Of a stretch of DNA of 52,776 bases, positions 16,538 through 24,975 are shown piece by piece. The position numbers and the translations under genes are program-made. Each line of letters opens with the position of its first letter. The first letter of the stretch is position 1. Origin of the DNA: Planctomycetaceae bacterium (GTDB taxonomy: Bacteria > Planctomycetota > Phycisphaerae > Phycisphaerales > SM1A02); assembly GCA_002683215.1 (NCBI GenBank), contig NYSY01000150.1:1-52776 (forward strand). The letters run 5' to 3'. The notes under the pieces are model-generated. The model was not told where the DNA came from and ran no database searches. It saw only the letters and a list, made by a program, of their open reading frames with translations.

Positions 16538-18003
16538 ACGAGGAACGACCCGACGAATTCGAGCCGGTCCGCGAAGAGGACGATCTCGGGGGCGAGGATG
16601 ATTCCCCGCGCCGCGAGAAGTCCGCGGAATTCACGGTCGTCGCGGACGCGGCGAACGCGACCGACCTCCGCGACGCGATGGATCCCGCGAATCAGAGCCT
16701 GACCGAAGCCCTGCGGTTGAGCTACCGCGTTCTCCAGCTCGCGATCCTCGGCCTCGGCGTGGTCTTCCTCTTCAGCGGTTTCCAGACCGTCGAAGAGAAC
16801 CGCACCGGAATCCGCACGCTCTTCGGCGCCATCGAAGGGGAGGGCTCCGACGCCCAGATCTCCGCCGGGCTGCAGCCGTTCTGGCCGTACCCGGTGGGGG
16901 AGATCATCACCGTCCCGCTCAAGCGGACGGTCTCCGTGGAACAGTCCTTCTGGCCGAACTTCGGCGCGAAGTCGCTGACCCTCGAGGAGGCCACGACGAA
17001 CGCCGAGACCAGTCGCCCGCTCCGGCCCGGACCGGAGGGCAAGGGCGACGGCTCGCTCATCCTCGAAGGCGGCGATCTCGCCCACTGTCGGATGACCGCG
17101 GAGTACTCGATCGACGACGCCGTCTCGTTCCTGACCCGGTTCACGCCGGAGCAGGCGGACGAGATCGTGAAGCTCGTGCTCGAGCAGGCCACGGTCCACA
17201 CCGCCGCGACCATGACGCTCGCAGGGTTCATCGAAGGTGACGAGGCGATCTCCGAGATTCGTCGACGCGCCCAGGAATCCCTCAACGCCAACGAGAGCGG
17301 GATCCGCATCGCCACCGTATCGGTGACCGATCGCGTGCCGCCCCTCGCGGTCCGGCGAAGCGTCCAGCAGGTCCAGTCGGCGCGGGAGCGTGCGAAGATC
17401 GCGGTCGAGGTCGCGCGGCGTGAAAGCACCACGATCCTCGACGATGCGGCGGGTGCGAGCGCCCTCGCCGGACTCATCGAACTGATCGGAGACTACGAGA
17501 CGGCCCTCAGTCGCGGCGACGAGGCGGAGGCCGAGGTCGTCCTGGCCCGCATCGGCGACCGCTTCGAGTCCGACGAGATCGGGGGCGAGGCGGCGAAGAC
17601 CATGACCGAGGCCCGTGCCTTCCGGTACATGATCGAATCGAGCGTCGGCACCGACGTCAAGCGTCTCATGAGCCTGGTTCCGGCCTACCAGGAGAACCCG
17701 AACCAGCTGGTACGTCAGCTCTGGCTCGATGCCTACAACGAGGTGCTCAGCGGTCCGCAGGTCGAGGTGATCTCCGCCCCGCCGGGACTTCGTGGGCTCG
17801 CGCTCCGCATGAAGAGTTCGATGGACGTGTCGACGGCTCGTCGCAACGCGGCGTCGGAGGCGAAGAAGATCGACACGATGCGTGGGATGGCCGACGTGAA
17901 CAACTGGCAGCTCGGTGGCCGGCAGATCAACATCAACCGGTCCGGTCGTCGTCTGAACCGCGACGCCCGCGGCGGCTACGGCCGCGAGGGAGACGGCGAA
18001 TGA
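16534..18003 (+). CDS. Third SPFH/band 7 protein of the operon
   Basis: A 489-residue protein starting at GTG 16534, whose GTGA overlaps the preceding stop. An acidic cytosolic N-terminus (about 1-65) precedes one TM (near 68-86, LQLAILGLGVVFLFSGF). Then comes an SPFH-like domain with TVEENRTGIRTLFGAI and WPYPVGEIITVPLKRTVSVEQ, resembling HflK's start. A helical arm follows (VRRSVQQVQSARERAKIAVEVARRES, about 270-295). The C-terminus is basic and Gly/Arg/Asn-rich. A longer frame upstream to 16279 runs through the HflC-like gene in another reading frame and is rejected. The stop overlaps the ABC ATPase start by 4 bases. Three different SPFH proteins in one transcription unit is unusual; whether they co-assemble is unknown. 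Confidence 0.82.
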   Translation: MNEERPDEFEPVREEDDLGGEDDSPRREKSAEFTVVADAANATDLRDAMDPANQSLTEALRLSYRVLQLAILGLGVVFLFSGFQTVEENRTGIRTLFGAIEGEGSDAQISAGLQPFWPYPVGEIITVPLKRTVSVEQSFWPNFGAKSLTLEEATTNAETSRPLRPGPEGKGDGSLILEGGDLAHCRMTAEYSIDDAVSFLTRFTPEQADEIVKLVLEQATVHTAATMTLAGFIEGDEAISEIRRRAQESLNANESGIRIATVSVTDRVPPLAVRRSVQQVQSARERAKIAVEVARRESTTILDDAAGASALAGLIELIGDYETALSRGDEAEAEVVLARIGDRFESDEIGGEAAKTMTEARAFRYMIESSVGTDVKRLMSLVPAYQENPNQLVRQLWLDAYNEVLSGPQVEVISAPPGLRGLALRMKSSMDVSTARRNAASEAKKIDTMRGMADVNNWQLGGRQININRSGRRLNRDARGGYGREGDGE

Positions 18004-19244
18004 ACGAGGTGACCGAGCTCACGAAACGGGATCCGTCCCGTCCGACGGTCGGGGAGCCGATCGTCGAGGCGGTGGCCCTCACCAAGATCTTCAGCGATTT
18101 CTGGAAGCGGGCGAAGGCCCGAGCGGTCGACGGAATCGACTTCGAGATCAACCGGCACGAGATCTTCGGTCTGCTCGGCCCGAACGGGTCGGGGAAGAGC
18201 ACGACGATCAAGATGATCCTCGGTCTGCTCCACAAGTCCTCCGGTCGGCTGAGCGTCTTCGGCAGAGATCCCGCCGATGTCGCGATCAAGAGCAAGATCG
18301 GTTACCTCCCCGAGGAGTCTTACCTCTACCGGTTCCTCGACGCTCGCGAGACCCTCGACTACTACGCACGAATCTTCGGGCTGGACCACCGCACGCGGAA
18401 GCGCCGCATCGACGAACTTCTCGACATGGTCGGCCTCGCGCAGGTCAAGCGTCGGGCGGTCGGTGAGTATTCGAAGGGGATGAGCCGGCGGCTCGGACTC
18501 GCCCAGGCCCTGATCAACGATCCGGAACTGCTGATTCTGGATGAACCCACTTCAGGGCTCGATCCGATCGGCACCCGTCAGGTCAAGGACCTGCTGCTCG
18601 AACTCGGGCGGCGGGGCACCACCATCCTGCTGAGTTCGCACCTCCTCGGCGACGTCGAGGACGTGTGCGACCGGATGGTGATCCTCTACGGTGGAAAGAT
18701 CCGCGGTGAAGGTCGCACCGGCGAGCTGCTCGCGGATTCGCAGCACACCGTGATCCGCACCCCGACCCTCGACGCTGAAACGGTGGACGAGATCGAAGGC
18801 GTGCTCCAGCGTCGCGGTGTCGCGATCGATTCGGTGCAGCGTCCGCGACAGCGACTCGAGGATCTCTTCATGGGAATCGTCGAGCGGGCCCAGCAGGAGG
18901 CGGCGGGCACTTCGGGCGCCCTGCAGGGGGGTGAGACCGCGGCCTTCCTCACCCGTGACGAGGCGGTCGAGACGGGCGAGGGCGAATCGCTCCTCGACGC
19001 GCTCCAGACCGAACGCACGCCGGACAAGCCCCGGGCGGTCGAGAAGAAGGCGGATGCCGCTGCCGCCGAAACGACCACGAAGTCCGCTGAAGTCCTCGAC
19101 GAACTGTTGCAGGAGAACGCGCCGGCGGCGCCGGAGGCGTCGGCGACCGAGGTGCCGGACGCGCCCGACGATCACGACAACGCGATGATCGACGACCTGC
19201 TCGGTGGCGATGACGACGGCGACGATCGGAGTTCGTCACGGTGA
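18000..19244 (+). CDS. ABC transporter ATP-binding protein with an acidic C-terminal extension
   Basis: A cytosolic ABC ATPase of the ABC-2 (CcmA/NatA-like) group. Walker A GPNGSGKST is at 60-68, the Q-loop region in IGYLPEESYLY near 100-110, a signature in the YSKGM form at about 157-161 and Walker B LLILDEPTSGLDP at about 177-189. The ATPase ends near residue 300. The remaining 110 residues are Ala/Glu/Asp-rich low-complexity sequence with no domain I recognise, beginning after EAAGTSGALQGGE. The start codon ATG overlaps the third SPFH gene and the stop overlaps the permease gene by 4 bases each, so ATPase, permease and SPFH proteins should be made together. Confidence 0.93.
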   Translation: MNEVTELTKRDPSRPTVGEPIVEAVALTKIFSDFWKRAKARAVDGIDFEINRHEIFGLLGPNGSGKSTTIKMILGLLHKSSGRLSVFGRDPADVAIKSKIGYLPEESYLYRFLDARETLDYYARIFGLDHRTRKRRIDELLDMVGLAQVKRRAVGEYSKGMSRRLGLAQALINDPELLILDEPTSGLDPIGTRQVKDLLLELGRRGTTILLSSHLLGDVEDVCDRMVILYGGKIRGEGRTGELLADSQHTVIRTPTLDAETVDEIEGVLQRRGVAIDSVQRPRQRLEDLFMGIVERAQQEAAGTSGALQGGETAAFLTRDEAVETGEGESLLDALQTERTPDKPRAVEKKADAAAAETTTKSAEVLDELLQENAPAAPEASATEVPDAPDDHDNAMIDDLLGGDDDGDDRSSSR

Positions 19245-21367
19245 ACACGATTCGGAAGATCTGGGGCGTGGTCGACGAGGTTCAGCACCGATCGATGGTG
19301 AAGATCGTGCTGACGGTCCTCGCGGTCCTGGTGGTGAGTGCGGTCTTCGGCAGGATCTGGATGGAGGCCGGTGCCGCGCGAAATCGATTCGACGAAGTGG
19401 TCAACGTCCTCCGGGAGGCGAACTCCATCGAGATGGACGCGGTCGCGACCCGCCTGCTCGACACCGGTGAAGTCGAGGTCGGCGACGAGACCTTCGGCGG
19501 CCCGTCGGTCAAGGCCGGAATCTCCGAGTTCTTCGACGAGGAATCGGGTCGACTCACCCAGATCGCGGAACTCGGAGCGCTGTTCATCGCCACGACCATC
19601 CCGGACTGGCTCCCGACGCTCGTGATCGATCGTCCGGAGTTCGTCGTCTGGGGCGGACTGCTCGTCCTCGTCTGGCTTCTCATCGTCATCTGGACCGAGA
19701 TCAGTCTTCCGGTGCTCGTCACCCTGCTCGCGACCTTCGCGCTTTCCGCGGTTCCGTGGTGGCAGGGCTATCGGGGGGTGGTGGTCTCGATCCTCGGCGT
19801 CGGCGTGCTGGTGATCACCTTCGTACTGCTCATCCGACTCCTGCTGCTGGTGCTCTCCACGCTGGGCTCGCCCCGTTCGACTTCGGACCGTCACGGCCGG
19901 CCCTCCCGGCTGGTGGGCATCTGTGCGGTCGCCCACACCCTCGTCCGGGAGAGCATCCGGCTTCGGATCTCGCTCGCGTTCATCGTGCTGATGCTCGTGA
20001 CGCTTCCGCTCATTCCGCTGTGGATCGATCCCGGCGAGCCCGTCCGGTACCAGTTGCAGAACTTCCTCAGCGACTCGATGGCCCTCGTCTACACCCTCGC
20101 CGCGTGCATGACGCTGGTGCTGGCCTGCGCGACGGTGAGCTTCGAGGTCCGGGACCGGCAGATCTGGCACCTCGTCACCAAGCCGCTCGGTCGCCTCGAG
20201 TACATGATCGGCAAGTGGCTGGGCCTCGTCCTCCTCAACCTGGTCCTGCTCGCGATCGGCGGCATCTCCATCTTCTCCTTCACGCAGTACCTCAGTACGC
20301 GGGCGGACGATCCGATGCAGGCCATCGAGGTCCACGACGAGGTGCTGACCGCGCGGGTCGGGGTCTATCCCAGTTTCGATCGACTGACCGAGGATCAGGT
20401 CCGGGACCGGGCCCTCGCGGAGTACGAGCGCGATCTCCTGCTCAAGAGCGAGGTCGAGGACGGGATCCGCACCTATGCGGACACCATCCGTCGGATCGTC
20501 CGCCGGCTCCGGAAGGAATACCTCGACCAGCAGCGGATGATCGCGCCGGGCGGCATGGAGGAGGGCAAGGAGTACGACGCTCGCGTCTACGAGTTCGAAG
20601 GGCTCGGCGCCGCCCGCGACGAGGGCCTGAACCTGACGCTCCGCTATCTGTTCCACATCGGACGATCCGAGAACATCGATCGATATCCGGTGGTGTTCCG
20701 CTTCCCCAGCCAGGGTGAGGAGGTCGGCCAGGAGTTCGTCCCCGAGCAGTGGCATCGACTGCTGGTTCCCGCGAGCTTCGTCGACGACGACGGCGTCCTC
20801 CGGGTCCAGATCCTGAACGGCGGGTTCTCCGTGAACCAGCAGGGCGCCGCGACCAAGCGATTCTTCGCGAACGGTGCGACGCTCTTCTTCGACGCGACGG
20901 ACGTCGAGGTCATGTGGCAGGCGGCGTCGTTCGAATCGAACTTCCTCCGCGCCATGATCGTCAACTGGACCAAGCTCGCGTTCCTCGCGATGCTCGGCGT
21001 CTCCGCCGCGACGTTCCTGAGTTTCCCGGTCGCGGTCCTGCTCGCCTTCACCGTCTTCGTCGGCGGATCGATGGCCTCGTTCATCGGCAACAGCGTCACC
21101 CTGTTCCGGCCCGACTCGGAGGCGATCGCGCTGATCCAGTGGGTGCAGATCCTGATCGGATGGATCGCCGGAAGCGTCGCGTGGCTGCTGGAGCCGTTCG
21201 GCCAGGCGAGTCCCAATTCGATGGTCGTCGAAGGCCGCCTCGTCTCCTGGGCCGGCGTCGGACGCGACCTCCTGGTGATCGGCCTCCTCTGGTGCGGCAT
21301 GGCCCTCGGCATCGGCCTGCTGGTCTTCCGACGCCGCGAACTCGCGACCTACAGCGGACACGGCTGA
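19241..21367 (+). CDS. ABC-2 type transporter permease, large (708 aa)
   Basis: GTG 19241 overlaps the ATPase stop. The protein has TM1 near 25-43, a loop, then a cluster of TM segments (about 125-145, 148-165, 175-205), a second cluster (about 245-265, 285-308, 330-350) around the ABC-2 motif FEVRDRQIWHLVTKPLGRLEYMIGK. A large polar domain of roughly 200 residues (about 365-570) follows, then four C-terminal TM segments (580-690). The insertion of such a domain between TM clusters is unlike simple ABC-2 permeases of about 260 residues. The motif is shared with the shorter permease at 11986. It should form the channel energised by the preceding ATPase; the substrate is unknown. Confidence 0.85.
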   Translation: MNTIRKIWGVVDEVQHRSMVKIVLTVLAVLVVSAVFGRIWMEAGAARNRFDEVVNVLREANSIEMDAVATRLLDTGEVEVGDETFGGPSVKAGISEFFDEESGRLTQIAELGALFIATTIPDWLPTLVIDRPEFVVWGGLLVLVWLLIVIWTEISLPVLVTLLATFALSAVPWWQGYRGVVVSILGVGVLVITFVLLIRLLLLVLSTLGSPRSTSDRHGRPSRLVGICAVAHTLVRESIRLRISLAFIVLMLVTLPLIPLWIDPGEPVRYQLQNFLSDSMALVYTLAACMTLVLACATVSFEVRDRQIWHLVTKPLGRLEYMIGKWLGLVLLNLVLLAIGGISIFSFTQYLSTRADDPMQAIEVHDEVLTARVGVYPSFDRLTEDQVRDRALAEYERDLLLKSEVEDGIRTYADTIRRIVRRLRKEYLDQQRMIAPGGMEEGKEYDARVYEFEGLGAARDEGLNLTLRYLFHIGRSENIDRYPVVFRFPSQGEEVGQEFVPEQWHRLLVPASFVDDDGVLRVQILNGGFSVNQQGAATKRFFANGATLFFDATDVEVMWQAASFESNFLRAMIVNWTKLAFLAMLGVSAATFLSFPVAVLLAFTVFVGGSMASFIGNSVTLFRPDSEAIALIQWVQILIGWIAGSVAWLLEPFGQASPNSMVVEGRLVSWAGVGRDLLVIGLLWCGMALGIGLLVFRRRELATYSGHG

Positions 21368-21451
21368 TCTCGCCCCCACGAACCGGCCGGTGGATCCGGC
21401 CGTATCACGAACTGAACGGCATTTTCTTTCCGCCCCCATCGACCGCGCCCC

Positions 21452-23665
21452 ATGAGCAAAGACCGAATCATCCAGATCGTCGCGCTGGCCTTCGCGGTCA
21501 CCGCGGTCTTCGGCGCCGGCCGGATCCTTCCGACCATCGTGGAGAAGGCGGGGCAGGAGCATCTCATGCTCACCACCGTCGATCCGACGACTGGCGAGCC
21601 GAACGACGAATCCGAAGCCATCGACGTCTTCACGAGCATGGTCCGTTCCATCGAGACCACCATGACCTTCGCCGGCGACGAGCCGGTGGAGTTCATCTTC
21701 GACGCGGGCACCCGCGACTGGAGCGGCAACGTCGGTGACGTGGTGGAGATCACGTATCGCGATGGGGCGGTGACTCAGGAACTGACCGCCCGGGTCGACG
21801 GGATCGACGGCTACGCCCTTCGCTACACCGACGCCTCGATCGAGGGCGCCCCGCCGATCGTCGCCCTCGGGACCGCGATCGGGGCGCTGCGCGGTCTGAT
21901 CGTCGACTACCTGTGGATCAAGGTCAACATGATGAAGGAGGAGGGGCAGTTCTACGAAGTCATGAGCGACGCGGATCTGATCACCAAGCTCCAGCCCCGG
22001 TTCTCGCAGGTGTGGGCGTTCCACGGCCACAACATGGCGTACAACATCTCGGTCCTCACCAACACCCCCGAGGAACGCTGGGACTGGGTGAAGGCCGGAA
22101 TCAACCTCGTTCGAAACGAGGGGCTTCGATACAACCCCAACGACGTCGTGCTTCACAAGGAGCTGGCGTTCTGGTTCGCCCACAAGATGGACGGCGTCTC
22201 GGATGATGGGCATCTCCACTACAAGCGGGAGCACGCGAAGGAGTGGCACTATCTCCTCGGGAAGCCGCCCTTCAACGCGGAAGATCGCGTGCTCTGGATG
22301 GAGACGATCGCCAACGCCGCCGAATCCATCGAGGAGGCCGAGGCCCGGGTGCCGGGGACCGCGCAGCTGGTCGAGGATCTCCGCGAAGCCCTCGAGCAGA
22401 CCGGATCCGGCTTCGAGATGTCCTTCGACCGGGATTTCCTGATGAGCATCGGGAAGTGGAACGCCGTCAAGCAGTCTCCGTACGCCAGGATCCTCGGTCT
22501 CGATTCCACGTTCGCGAAGAACGATCCGATCTACGCGATCTTCGACCAGGTGCTCGGCGATCCGGCCCGGATGGACCAGGTCCGCGAGTTCGTGAACTTC
22601 CTCCGGAAGAAGACGCTCCGCGAGGACTACAACATGGACCCCGAGGTGATGTACGAGTACACCCGGGACATCGGACCGATCGACTGGCGTCACCCCCAGG
22701 CGCATGCCCTCTACTGGGGCAAGCTGGGATCCGAACGCGGCTCCAAGCGCTACGAGGACGCCGAAGACGCCTACAACGTCCTGAACAACGACCGCATCTG
22801 GCTCCAGGCGATGCAGGCCCTTGCGAAGTCGGGTCTGCTCAACGTCGACCCCTTCAGCAACGACAACCCCGGTCGTCTCAACGACTCCCGATGGATCCGT
22901 TCGATCGACCAGTACTTCCGGGAGCTCTACGGCAAGCACTTCAACTCGCGTGGTGGTGGTGGCGACACGTTCGCCAACTTCCACGAGAACTTCATGAAGT
23001 ACGCGATCCGGGATCTCTGGCGGGCCGGCGAGTACGAGGACGCTCAGGAGATCTACGAGTACCTGAACGAACTCTACGGAGAGGGTGGCGTCATTCCGAA
23101 CGCCTCCTACACCGTCCCGATCGACGTCTTCGTGAAGGACCAGACCACGGGCGAGTACGAGATGCAGCCCGAGGTCGCGCGAAGCGACGTCTACGCCGCC
23201 CTGCGTCGCGGCTTCCGCGAAGGTCTGCTGCTCAACAAGCCGGAGATCCTCGAAGACGCGGTGAAGTTCGCGGGCGAGCTGACCCTCTACTTCCAGGGCC
23301 TCGAGGGCAGCGACTACACCTCCAAGTTCGGTGAGAGCCGGATCAAGGACCTGATCGGCGATCTCGAGACGAGCGTCCGCGACATCTTCCAGGAAGTCCT
23401 GCTCAACGACTCGCTTCCGCTGATCGACCGGTTGCAGATCTACGCCAAGGCGGGCGAGGACCAGAAACGGATGGCCTTCGACGAGGTCCGGCCGTTGCTC
23501 GAGATGGAGTTCGCTCGCAGCCCGCTCGCGAGCGCCCTGAAGTTCGATCAGGCGTTCAAGGAGCCGCCCGGCATGGAGGCGTATCGATCGTTTCGGGCCG
23601 CGGCGGCCGCACGCGAAGGTCAGCGTCGCGAGGACGTGATCGGTGCCGAGGCGGAGGAGAAGTGA
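21452..23665 (+). CDS. Conserved membrane-anchored hypothetical protein of the SPFH/ABC operon (737 aa)
   Basis: I cannot assign a named domain. A signal anchor (IIQIVALAFAVTAVFGAGRIL, about 5-25) is followed by a beta-rich stretch to about 130. A short hydrophobic segment near GTAIGALRGLIVDYLWIKV (132-150) comes next, then a long mainly helical region with aromatic-rich pieces such as RFSQVWAFHGHNMAYNISV and RWDWVKAGINLVRNEGLRYNPND that look like irregular TPR/SEL1-type helical hairpins. The rest is helical and charged. Proteins of this type are, from memory, found beside ABC-2 systems in planctomycetes. An 84-base gap precedes the ATG and GTGA overlap joins the next gene, so it belongs to the same transcription unit. 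A scaffold role is speculation. Confidence 0.72.
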   Translation: MSKDRIIQIVALAFAVTAVFGAGRILPTIVEKAGQEHLMLTTVDPTTGEPNDESEAIDVFTSMVRSIETTMTFAGDEPVEFIFDAGTRDWSGNVGDVVEITYRDGAVTQELTARVDGIDGYALRYTDASIEGAPPIVALGTAIGALRGLIVDYLWIKVNMMKEEGQFYEVMSDADLITKLQPRFSQVWAFHGHNMAYNISVLTNTPEERWDWVKAGINLVRNEGLRYNPNDVVLHKELAFWFAHKMDGVSDDGHLHYKREHAKEWHYLLGKPPFNAEDRVLWMETIANAAESIEEAEARVPGTAQLVEDLREALEQTGSGFEMSFDRDFLMSIGKWNAVKQSPYARILGLDSTFAKNDPIYAIFDQVLGDPARMDQVREFVNFLRKKTLREDYNMDPEVMYEYTRDIGPIDWRHPQAHALYWGKLGSERGSKRYEDAEDAYNVLNNDRIWLQAMQALAKSGLLNVDPFSNDNPGRLNDSRWIRSIDQYFRELYGKHFNSRGGGGDTFANFHENFMKYAIRDLWRAGEYEDAQEIYEYLNELYGEGGVIPNASYTVPIDVFVKDQTTGEYEMQPEVARSDVYAALRRGFREGLLLNKPEILEDAVKFAGELTLYFQGLEGSDYTSKFGESRIKDLIGDLETSVRDIFQEVLLNDSLPLIDRLQIYAKAGEDQKRMAFDEVRPLLEMEFARSPLASALKFDQAFKEPPGMEAYRSFRAAAAAREGQRREDVIGAEAEEK

Positions 23666-24324
23666 GTCCGGATCGTCCCCCCGCGATCTGGTGCATCGGT
23701 CGGAACTACGCCGATCACGCGGCGGAAATGGGAAACACCCGCCCCGAACGCCCGATGGTCTTCTTCAAGAATCCCGCATCGGTGATCGGCGGAGGCGAGT
23801 CGATCGTCGTGCCGCCGGCCTGCAGGGAGCACGGTCCGCAGGTGGACTGGGAAGCCGAGCTCGCAGTGGTGCTCGGGCGTGATGCGAAGGATCTCGATCA
23901 CGCCTCGGCCTTCGAGCATGTCGCGGGATATCGAATCGCCAACGACGTGACCGCCCGCTGGTGGCAGAAGCATGGAGCGGGTGGTCAGTTCTGCCGAGGC
24001 AAGAGCTTCGACACCTTCTGTCCGCTCGGTCCGCTCCACCCGACCACGGCGGTCGCCGATCCGCAGGATCTGGGCATCCGGACCCGCCTGAACGGTGAGG
24101 TGGTGCAGTCGTCCAACACGAGCGAGATGCTGTTCTCCGTCGCCGAGCTGCTCGTCGAACTCACGCGGGGCACCACCCTCGCGGCGGGGACGATCCTGCT
24201 CACGGGAACTCCGGCCGGCGTGGGGGCCGGCATGTCACCGCCGATGTTCCTCCGCGACGGCGACGTCGTGGAGATCGAGATCGACGGCCTGGGCTCGCTG
24301 CGGAATCCCGTGGTCGAGGGCTGA
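23662..24324 (+). CDS. Fumarylacetoacetate hydrolase (FAH) family protein
   Basis: A 220-residue FAH-fold enzyme starting at GTG 23662, overlapping the preceding stop. Motifs in order: IGRNYADHAAEM (family form CxGxNYxxHxxE), PMVFFKNPASVIG, the metal-binding DWEAELAVVLGR, GYRIANDVTAR, KSFDTFCPLGP, and LLTGTPAGVGAG near the C-terminus. This is the core of acylpyruvase/FAHD1-type hydrolases that cleave or decarboxylate acyl-pyruvates such as oxaloacetate or acetylpyruvate. Length equals the minimal family domain. It is the last gene of the long operon, ending 21 bases before a convergent gene. Its connection with SPFH/ABC genes is only positional. Confidence 0.92.
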   Translation: MSPDRPPAIWCIGRNYADHAAEMGNTRPERPMVFFKNPASVIGGGESIVVPPACREHGPQVDWEAELAVVLGRDAKDLDHASAFEHVAGYRIANDVTARWWQKHGAGGQFCRGKSFDTFCPLGPLHPTTAVADPQDLGIRTRLNGEVVQSSNTSEMLFSVAELLVELTRGTTLAAGTILLTGTPAGVGAGMSPPMFLRDGDVVEIEIDGLGSLRNPVVEG

Positions 24325-24345
24325 TTCGAACCCGTTTCCCCGAAC

Positions 24346-24558
24346 TCAATCGGAACTCGTCTTCGGCGGCACCGGGTCCGGGCCCGCGCCGCCACCGGGC
24401 CGGCATCGCAGCACGCGTCGCGTCGCCATCCAGCCGCCGCGGACGGCGCCGTGACGTTCGAGGGCCTCCATCGCGTACTTCGAGCAGCTTGGTTCGAAGC
24501 GGCAGTGCCCGCCGAGCCACGGCGAACCGAATCGCCGGTACCCACGGACCAGCAGCAT
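24346..24558 (-). CDS. yidD: Membrane protein insertion efficiency factor YidD
   Basis: YidD is a small amphipathic-helix protein that assists YidC-dependent membrane insertion. The motif GYRRFGSPWLGGHCRFEPSC followed by SKYAMEALERHGA, GGW, RVLRCRP and GGxGPDPVP covers the whole family. The start given here, ATG 24558, shares a base with the rnpA stop (TGATG), a typical coupling overlap, and yields 70 residues. ATG 24624 would yield 92 residues with 67 bases of overlap and adds only a poorly conserved tail plus ATLGL; it remains possible. yidD directly after rnpA is the standard order. Confidence 0.93.
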   Translation of the reverse strand: MLLVRGYRRFGSPWLGGHCRFEPSCSKYAMEALERHGAVRGGWMATRRVLRCRPGGGAGPDPVPPKTSSD

Positions 24559-24971
24559 CAGGCCGAGGGTGGCGATGCTTCGTCGGCCGGTGGTGTCGTC
24601 CGCTTTCGGTGTCGTTTCCGCCATGTCTCGTCCAGTCGTTGGATCGCGGATTCGAGATGCGCGGCGTACGCGGCGAGGGACAGTTCCTCGTGCGGCCGGA
24701 CCACGACGAGCAGATCGTAGCCGACGGGCCATGATCCCCGATTCAGCCTGAAGGTCTCGCGAAGGAGTCGCTTGAAGCGGTTCCGCCCGACCGCATTGCC
24801 GCAGCGGCGGCCGACCGACAGTCCGAGTCGAAGGCGTTCGAGCCCGTTGGGAATCGCGTAGACCAGCAGGGGACCGGACTCGCGTCGAGTACGGCCGCCA
24901 TGAACCTCGGAGAAGGCGGTCCGGCCCTTGAGCCGATCTTCGGCGCCGAAGGTGAAGCGGGGGGCCGGCAT
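24558..24971 (-). CDS. rnpA: Ribonuclease P protein component
   Basis: The protein cofactor of RNase P, which matures tRNA 5' ends. The 137-residue product has the N-terminal FTFGAEDRLKGRTAF motif, then LGLSVGRRCGNAVGRNRFKRLLRE, where the RNR-type basic helix is at about 63-72, and a hydrophobic strand GYDLLVVVRP. The C-terminus is a basic and Pro-rich tail. Normally rpmH lies immediately upstream; here the upstream neighbour is the ClC channel gene, whose stop lies 4 bases before this ATG. The gene therefore appears to be co-transcribed with the channel, an unusual context. Confidence 0.95.
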   Translation of the reverse strand: MPAPRFTFGAEDRLKGRTAFSEVHGGRTRRESGPLLVYAIPNGLERLRLGLSVGRRCGNAVGRNRFKRLLRETFRLNRGSWPVGYDLLVVVRPHEELSLAAYAAHLESAIQRLDETWRKRHRKRTTPPADEASPPSA

Positions 24972-24975
24972 CGCG

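Noticed and set aside
19172-22984. A very long open frame (1270 codons) on the minus strand opposite the ABC operon.
   Set aside because: It is antisense to three well-supported genes, is dominated by Glu/Asp/Arg/Gly/His with no recognisable domain, and is what high third-position GC produces on the opposite strand.
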